NCBI GenBank assembly: GCA_947493265.1
Contig: CANLQL010000004.1
Span: 124,001-188,000, forward strand
Reading direction: 5' to 3'
DNA from: an uncultured Litoreibacter sp.
GTDB lineage: Bacteria > Pseudomonadota > Alphaproteobacteria > Rhodobacterales > Rhodobacteraceae
DNA: 64,000 nt
The notes beneath the pieces were generated by a model. That model saw only the letters and a program-made list of their open reading frames with translations, did no database searches and was not told the origin of the DNA. The position numbers and the translations under genes were made by a program. How positions within the stretch are numbered: position 1 is the first letter of the stretch; the number at the start of each line of letters is the position of its first letter. Positions 62,808 to 64,000 of the stretch are shown piece after piece.

Positions 62808-64000
62808 CCGCGAACCGCACAAACCCGGGATGCAGCTTCCAAGGCACCGGACCCATGCGGTATCCCCAATGCCTTCATGCCAGCATCGATGCTACCAAGT
62901 GTGCCCAGCAACATATGCGAGTTTAGGTGACCCATATGGCCGATCCGGAAATACCCGTCCGCATTGGGGTCGGTTTCATCTTCCATGCCAAGGCCAATGC
63001 CTAACGTTACCCCTGCGTTTTCTGTCAGCCAATTGCGTAACTGAGTGCCCGCAGGTGCACCGATCCGAACAGAGGTTACCGCATGACTGCGCGCTGCTGG
63101 ATCCGTGATATTCAACTCAAATGGGCCCTCCGTGGCCCAGGCATCAGCGGCCGCCCAAACCGCCCGCGCCAAAACCGCGTGGCGGTTGAAAACGGCAGGA
63201 AGCCCTTCTTCATGGACGATCATATTGAGTGCTTCACGTAGTCCGTAGACATGATGCGTCGGCGCGGTTCCGCACCAGTATTGGTAATAGCCTTGCGGAT
63301 TGGCACGTGGGCTCCAATTCCAATACCCGGAGACATAGTCGACCTGTGATTTCGCGGCCTCGGCCTTTTCGTTGAAGAAGACAAAGCACATGCCAGGCGG
63401 CGTCATCAGCCCTTTCTGGCTGCCTGTGACCATCACATCGACGCCCCAGGCGTCCATCTCGAACGCGTCACAAGCAAGGCAAGCGATGCAATCGCTCATC
63501 AACAAAGCGGGGTGAAGCGCGGCATCCATTGCCGCACGGATCGCAGCCGTATCGCTTTTTGCACTTGTCGAGGTGTCGACGAAAACGCTCAGCACCGCTT
63601 TGATCTTGTGATCTTTGTCGGCCTTTAAAGCCTCCTCAAGCTGGGCCGGGTCTACCGATGCACGCATCCCGAATTCGAGGATTTCGACCTCAATGCCCAT
63701 TTGCTGTGCCATCTCTGCCCAACCATGGGCAAATCTGCCCGTCGCCGGAACCAAAACCTTGTCGCCACGGTTCAAGGTGTTAGCCAAAGCCGCTTCCCAG
63801 GCCGCGTGCCCGTTTCCGACATACATCGCAACATTGCCGCTGGTTTGCGCAACCGCCTTCAGATCAGGAACGAGCGAGGCTGTAATGTCGATCAGCTCCC
63901 CGGTGTAGATGTTCGGGGCAGCACGATGCATCGCTTGAAGCACGCGATCCGGCATGATGGACGGGCCAGGAATTGCAAGCGTATGGCGACCGTTGGAAAG
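62804..64000 (-). CDS. Serine/alanine-glyoxylate-type aminotransferase, 5' end beyond the window
   Basis: The visible 398 codons encode a class V PLP aminotransferase of the alanine-glyoxylate/serine-glyoxylate type: GRHTLAIPGPSIMPDRVLQA at the start of the frame, AMYVGNGHAAWEAALAN, VMVTGSQKGLMTPPGMCFVF with the PLP Lys, and the C-terminal GIGLGMEDETDPNADGYFRI. The frame stays open to the right edge, so the true start lies just past 64000. MPDRVL at 63955 is an internal Met, because family members begin some 15-20 residues earlier (the NGRHTLAIPGPS block). Serine-glyoxylate transfer would fit the serine cycle or photorespiratory-type glyoxylate use. Confidence 0.88.
   Translation of the reverse strand, partial: LSNGRHTLAIPGPSIMPDRVLQAMHRAAPNIYTGELIDITASLVPDLKAVAQTSGNVAMYVGNGHAAWEAALANTLNRGDKVLVPATGRFAHGWAEMAQQMGIEVEILEFGMRASVDPAQLEEALKADKDHKIKAVLSVFVDTSTSAKSDTAAIRAAMDAALHPALLMSDCIACLACDAFEMDAWGVDVMVTGSQKGLMTPPGMCFVFFNEKAEAAKSQVDYVSGYWNWSPRANPQGYYQYWCGTAPTHHVYGLREALNMIVHEEGLPAVFNRHAVLARAVWAAADAWATEGPFELNITDPAARSHAVTSVRIGAPAGTQLRNWLTENAGVTLGIGLGMEDETDPNADGYFRIGHMGHLNSHMLLGTLGSIDAGMKALGIPHGSGALEAASRVCAVRG

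Overview
The window looks like chromosomal DNA of a marine alphaproteobacterium, most likely Rhodobacteraceae (Roseobacter group). Outside one island the DNA is GC-rich, tightly packed and organised in short operons. The gene set is typical of that group: a monomeric isocitrate dehydrogenase, a Tat-exported PhoX phosphatase, MeaB, an orphan form II CoxL-like protein, an MttB-family methyltransferase and several ABC/LacI and GntR catabolic loci. The genus cannot be fixed from the sequence alone.

Layout. 1-6.7 kb: housekeeping and small accessory genes (SLC13-type permease, YmdB-like phosphoesterase, 5-formyl-THF cyclo-ligase, VOC protein, GNAT, TerB/DnaJ protein, EEP hydrolase), ending at a tRNA-Gly(GCC). 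6.86-19.3 kb: a 12.5-kb integrative element in the 3' end of that tRNA gene. It has a perfect 46-bp direct repeat at both ends and a tyrosine integrase beside the right repeat. Its left half is AT-rich and holds a small membrane protein, a divergent class I FBPase-like protein, two unknown membrane proteins and a 518-aa protein with family-A polymerase palm motifs. Its right half is GC-rich and holds two convergent operons. One encodes a small unknown protein, an XRE regulator, an ImmA/IrrE metalloprotease with a chagasin-like C-terminal domain, a papain-like cysteine protease and a thymidylate-synthase-like protein. The other encodes a MazG-like protein and a uracil-DNA-glycosylase-like protein. 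This protease/protease-inhibitor plus pyrimidine-nucleotide module is the best candidate for an undescribed, probably defence-related, system.

19.4-31 kb: class III aminotransferase, kynureninase, an IorAB-type molybdenum hydroxylase with a diheme cytochrome c, PhoX with a putative Pho box, an FAH-family hydrolase and monomeric isocitrate dehydrogenase. 31-39.3 kb: a five-gene ABC carbohydrate-transport operon, ATPase first and a cytochrome b561 protein translationally coupled at the end. It diverges from a LacI-family gene across an 18-bp dyad operator and is followed by a 2-hydroxyacid dehydrogenase and an SMP-30/gluconolactonase protein. 39.3-45.3 kb: an overlapping GntR-DapA family-ALDH-MttB-DAO operon, probably for an N-methylated imino or amino acid.

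45.4-64 kb: a DUF2235 hydrolase, an orphan CoxL-like protein, hrpB, meaB, rpmB, rlmB, tRNA-Tyr(GTA), several PLP aminotransferases, a lactonase-like metallo-hydrolase, an SDR, an HD-domain protein and valS, which carries an internal AT-rich patch. Two genes shorter than 60 codons also lie here: a 54-aa Tat-signal protein and a 58-aa membrane protein. A serine/alanine-glyoxylate-type aminotransferase runs off the right edge.
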